5,879 nucleotides of DNA from DASXRC01 sp036506495. GTDB lineage: Bacteria; Actinomycetota; Actinomycetes; Mycobacteriales; Micromonosporaceae. The translations under genes and the position numbers were made by a program. A model generated the notes under the pieces. That model had not been told where the DNA came from, made no database searches, and saw only the letters and a program-made list of their open reading frames with translations. Positions within the stretch are counted from its first letter, which is position 1; every line of letters starts with the position of its first letter. Below are positions 5,651-5,879 of this stretch, one piece after another. The stretch is taken from the NCBI GenBank assembly GCA_036506495.1, contig DASXRQ010000155.1, positions 1 to 5,879 on the forward strand, written 5' to 3'.

Positions 5651-5665
5651 CGAAGCCGAGCTTCG
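5651..5665. other. Small hairpin in the convergent gap, possible weak terminator
   Basis: CGAAG-CCGAG-CTTCG forms a 5-bp stem between the two converging genes (stops at 5607 plus and 5714 minus). The gap of 106 bp holds no other gene. There is no T-tract on either side, so if transcription ends here it is not by a canonical intrinsic terminator. Confidence 0.2.
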
Positions 5666-5713
5666 AGTGCGGGCCGGGGCAGAGTCAGCTGCAACGGCTC
5701 CTCAGGCGGACAC

Positions 5714-5879
5714 CTACGATGTGCGATTAGGCGCCCGGCCGTAGGCGTCGTGGTAGTTCCACCACTGGTATGGCGGGGTCTGGGGATAGCCCTCCGGCGA
5801 GTCCTCCCACTCCTCCTGGCGACCGAGCGCGGTGATGTCGAGATAGCTCCAGGTGCTCCCCATCGCCTCATCGCCACGG
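5714..5879 (-). CDS. Unidentified protein, C-terminal part or small protein
   Basis: The minus strand carries an open frame from the right edge to a TAG at 5716-5714, with 54 complete residues visible: RGDEAMGSTWSYLDITALGR, then QEEWEDSPEGYPQTPPYQWW, then NYHDAYGRAPNRTS. It is rich in W, Y, D, E and P and not low-complexity arginine/alanine as the competing frames are, so I judge it the coding frame. I do not recognise the family. It could be the end of a longer protein, or a 49-residue protein starting at the ATG at 5863-5861, though only GAGG 3 nt upstream supports that start. No signal peptide, membrane segment or catalytic motif is visible. It converges on the HAF-repeat gene. Confidence 0.6.
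   Translation of the reverse strand, partial: RGDEAMGSTWSYLDITALGRQEEWEDSPEGYPQTPPYQWWNYHDAYGRAPNRTS

Noticed and set aside
5608..5713. Intrinsic terminator between the convergent genes
   Set aside because: Only a 5-bp hairpin (5651-5665) is present and no T-run follows on either strand, so it is listed as a weak hairpin, not a terminator.
1..5879. CRISPR arrays, tRNA or rRNA genes, insertion sequences
   Set aside because: No regularly spaced repeats, cloverleaf-like segments, rRNA-like stretches, transposase frames or terminal inverted repeats were seen by reading both strands.

Overview
The base composition (very high G+C, G/C-rich third codon positions, frequent GTG starts) and the gene families point to a soil-type actinomycete of the Streptomyces, Micromonospora or Pseudonocardia kind. 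The genus cannot be fixed from this window.

Layout, left to right. (1) 1-479, minus: most of a dihydrofolate-reductase-fold (RibD C-terminal domain) protein, cut by the window edge. (2) 480-1032: a decayed stretch with no intact gene. It holds a weak minus-strand fragment and, on the plus strand, the C-terminal end of a short-chain dehydrogenase with an in-frame TAG. (3) 987-3227, minus: an intact HelR-type helicase-like ATPase that recycles and protects RNA polymerase, the family known to confer rifamycin tolerance. (4) 3229-3472, minus: the N-terminal stub of a GT1 glycosyltransferase resembling rifamycin glycosyltransferases, broken by a TAA and a 2-nt deletion. (5) 3539-3557: a 19-bp near-perfect palindrome that I recognise as the rifamycin-associated element (RAE). 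(6) 3558-3804: an intergenic region with divergent promoter candidates and inverted repeats. (7) 3805-4335, plus: a SigE-family ECF sigma factor. (8) 4328-5607, plus: a gene overlapping it that encodes a membrane-anchored extracellular protein with about seven HAF-like repeats, interrupted by one frameshift. (9) 5714-5879, minus: the C-terminal end of an unidentified protein running off the right edge.

The central story is a rifamycin-response locus. The RAE, its promoter, a dead glycosyltransferase stub and helR lie in the same direction. The stub's shifted frame stops one nucleotide before the helR start. The simplest reading is that a drug-modifying gene was lost while the rifamycin-inducible leader was kept and now drives helR, which protects the target instead.

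The second unit is a sigma factor overlapping a gene for a single-pass membrane protein with a predicted beta-propeller outside. This looks like a signalling pair, but the partner is frameshifted in this sequence. Three of the protein-coding regions here are broken, so the window is an accessory region under active decay.
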